From contig CAYSDY010000016.1 of the NCBI GenBank assembly GCA_964429995.1, positions 1-6,163 on the forward strand: a stretch of 6,163 nucleotides of DNA. Direction: 5' to 3'. Every line of letters begins with the position of its first letter. The first letter of the stretch is position 1. A program made the translations under genes and the position numbers. Origin of the DNA: UBA583 sp964429995 (GTDB lineage: Archaea > Nanobdellota > Nanobdellia > Woesearchaeales > UBA583). Under the pieces are notes generated by a model. The model worked only from the letters and a program-made list of their open reading frames with translations. It ran no database searches and was not told the origin of the DNA. Below, piece after piece: positions 6,038 to 6,163 of this stretch.

Positions 6038-6063
6038 AAACTTACAAACAACAAAGTTTTTTT
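6038..6063 (+). terminator. Stem-loop with T-run, candidate terminator of the radical SAM operon
   Basis: AAACTT (6038-6043) pairs with AAGTTT (6054-6059) around a 10-base loop, and the right arm runs into seven T (6057-6063). The T-run is the part archaeal RNA polymerase would recognise; the AT stem is weak. It is the best candidate 3' end in the 221 bases after 5942, which otherwise hold no gene I can support. Confidence 0.35.
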
Positions 6064-6119
6064 AAATTCTCATTAAAAAAGTTTAAAAATTTTATTAATT
6101 ACTTGATCTTGTGTAGTCA

Positions 6120-6135
6120 GGTAACATATGTTACC
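6120..6135. repeat. Perfect 16-bp palindrome
   Basis: GGTAACATATGTTACC is identical to its reverse complement over all 16 bases, and symmetry stops at both flanks. With no loop it is better suited to a dimeric DNA-binding protein than to an RNA hairpin. It may also lie in the last codons of a leftward gene entering from the right (stop TCA at 6117-6119), which would make it partly coincidental. Confidence 0.5.
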
Positions 6136-6163
6136 AGATAACTTTTTTCTAAATCCATTTTGT

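Noticed and set aside
6117..6163. Minus-strand frame entering from the right edge, ending MDLEKSYLVTYVT
   Set aside because: Only about 15 codons are visible, too few to call a gene; mentioned only because it crosses the palindrome.
5943..6163. Guide RNA or other small RNA after the radical SAM gene
   Set aside because: I found no convincing C box (RTGATGA) and D box (CTGA) pair, no tRNA-like fold and no GC-rich stem.

Overview
The window looks like a piece of a very AT-rich genome of a small archaeon, most likely a DPANN lineage (Woesearchaeota/Pacearchaeota-like). The basis is a compact eL8/L7Ae - eS28 - eL24 ribosomal operon, which is found in archaea and not bacteria, TATA-like elements about 25-30 bases ahead of start codons, mostly absent Shine-Dalgarno sites, and small Cys-rich surface proteins of a DPANN style. 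The lineage is an inference; no rRNA is present to confirm it.

Layout: (1) 1-633, the C-terminal 210 codons of a secreted-type, extremely Cys-rich protein with two tandem thrombospondin type 1 (TSP1) repeats. (2) 713-1852, an AI-2E/PerM-family multi-pass membrane protein with a non-ATG start. (3) 1897-2751 on the minus strand, the operon L7Ae > S28e > L24e, whose end converges on the AI-2E gene across a 44-base gap. (4) 2752-2966, an AT-rich divergent promoter region. (5) 2967-5942 on the plus strand, a tight three-gene operon: an 89-residue peptide ending in His-Xaa-Ser triplets, a 209-residue membrane-anchored Cys-rich protein, and a 697-residue protein carrying two radical SAM domains. (6) 5943-6163, non-coding sequence with weak hairpins, a T-run, and a perfect 16-bp palindrome near the window end.

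The most interesting part is region 5. A short peptide with a charged N-terminal half and a repetitive, low-complexity C-terminal half, encoded beside a radical SAM enzyme with a C-terminal CX2CX5C auxiliary-cluster motif, is the classic arrangement of a ribosomally made, radical-SAM-modified peptide (RiPP). The H-x-S repeat recalls the bacterial His-Xaa-Ser (HxsA/B/C/D) systems, but here two radical SAM domains lie in one polypeptide, no HxsD-like gene is visible, and a Cys-rich membrane-anchored protein sits between peptide and enzyme. A working model is that the peptide is modified in the cytoplasm by the dual radical SAM protein and handled or displayed at the membrane with help from the anchored protein. 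None of this has been tested; product and chemistry are unknown.

I saw no tRNA, rRNA, CRISPR array, insertion sequence or integration site.
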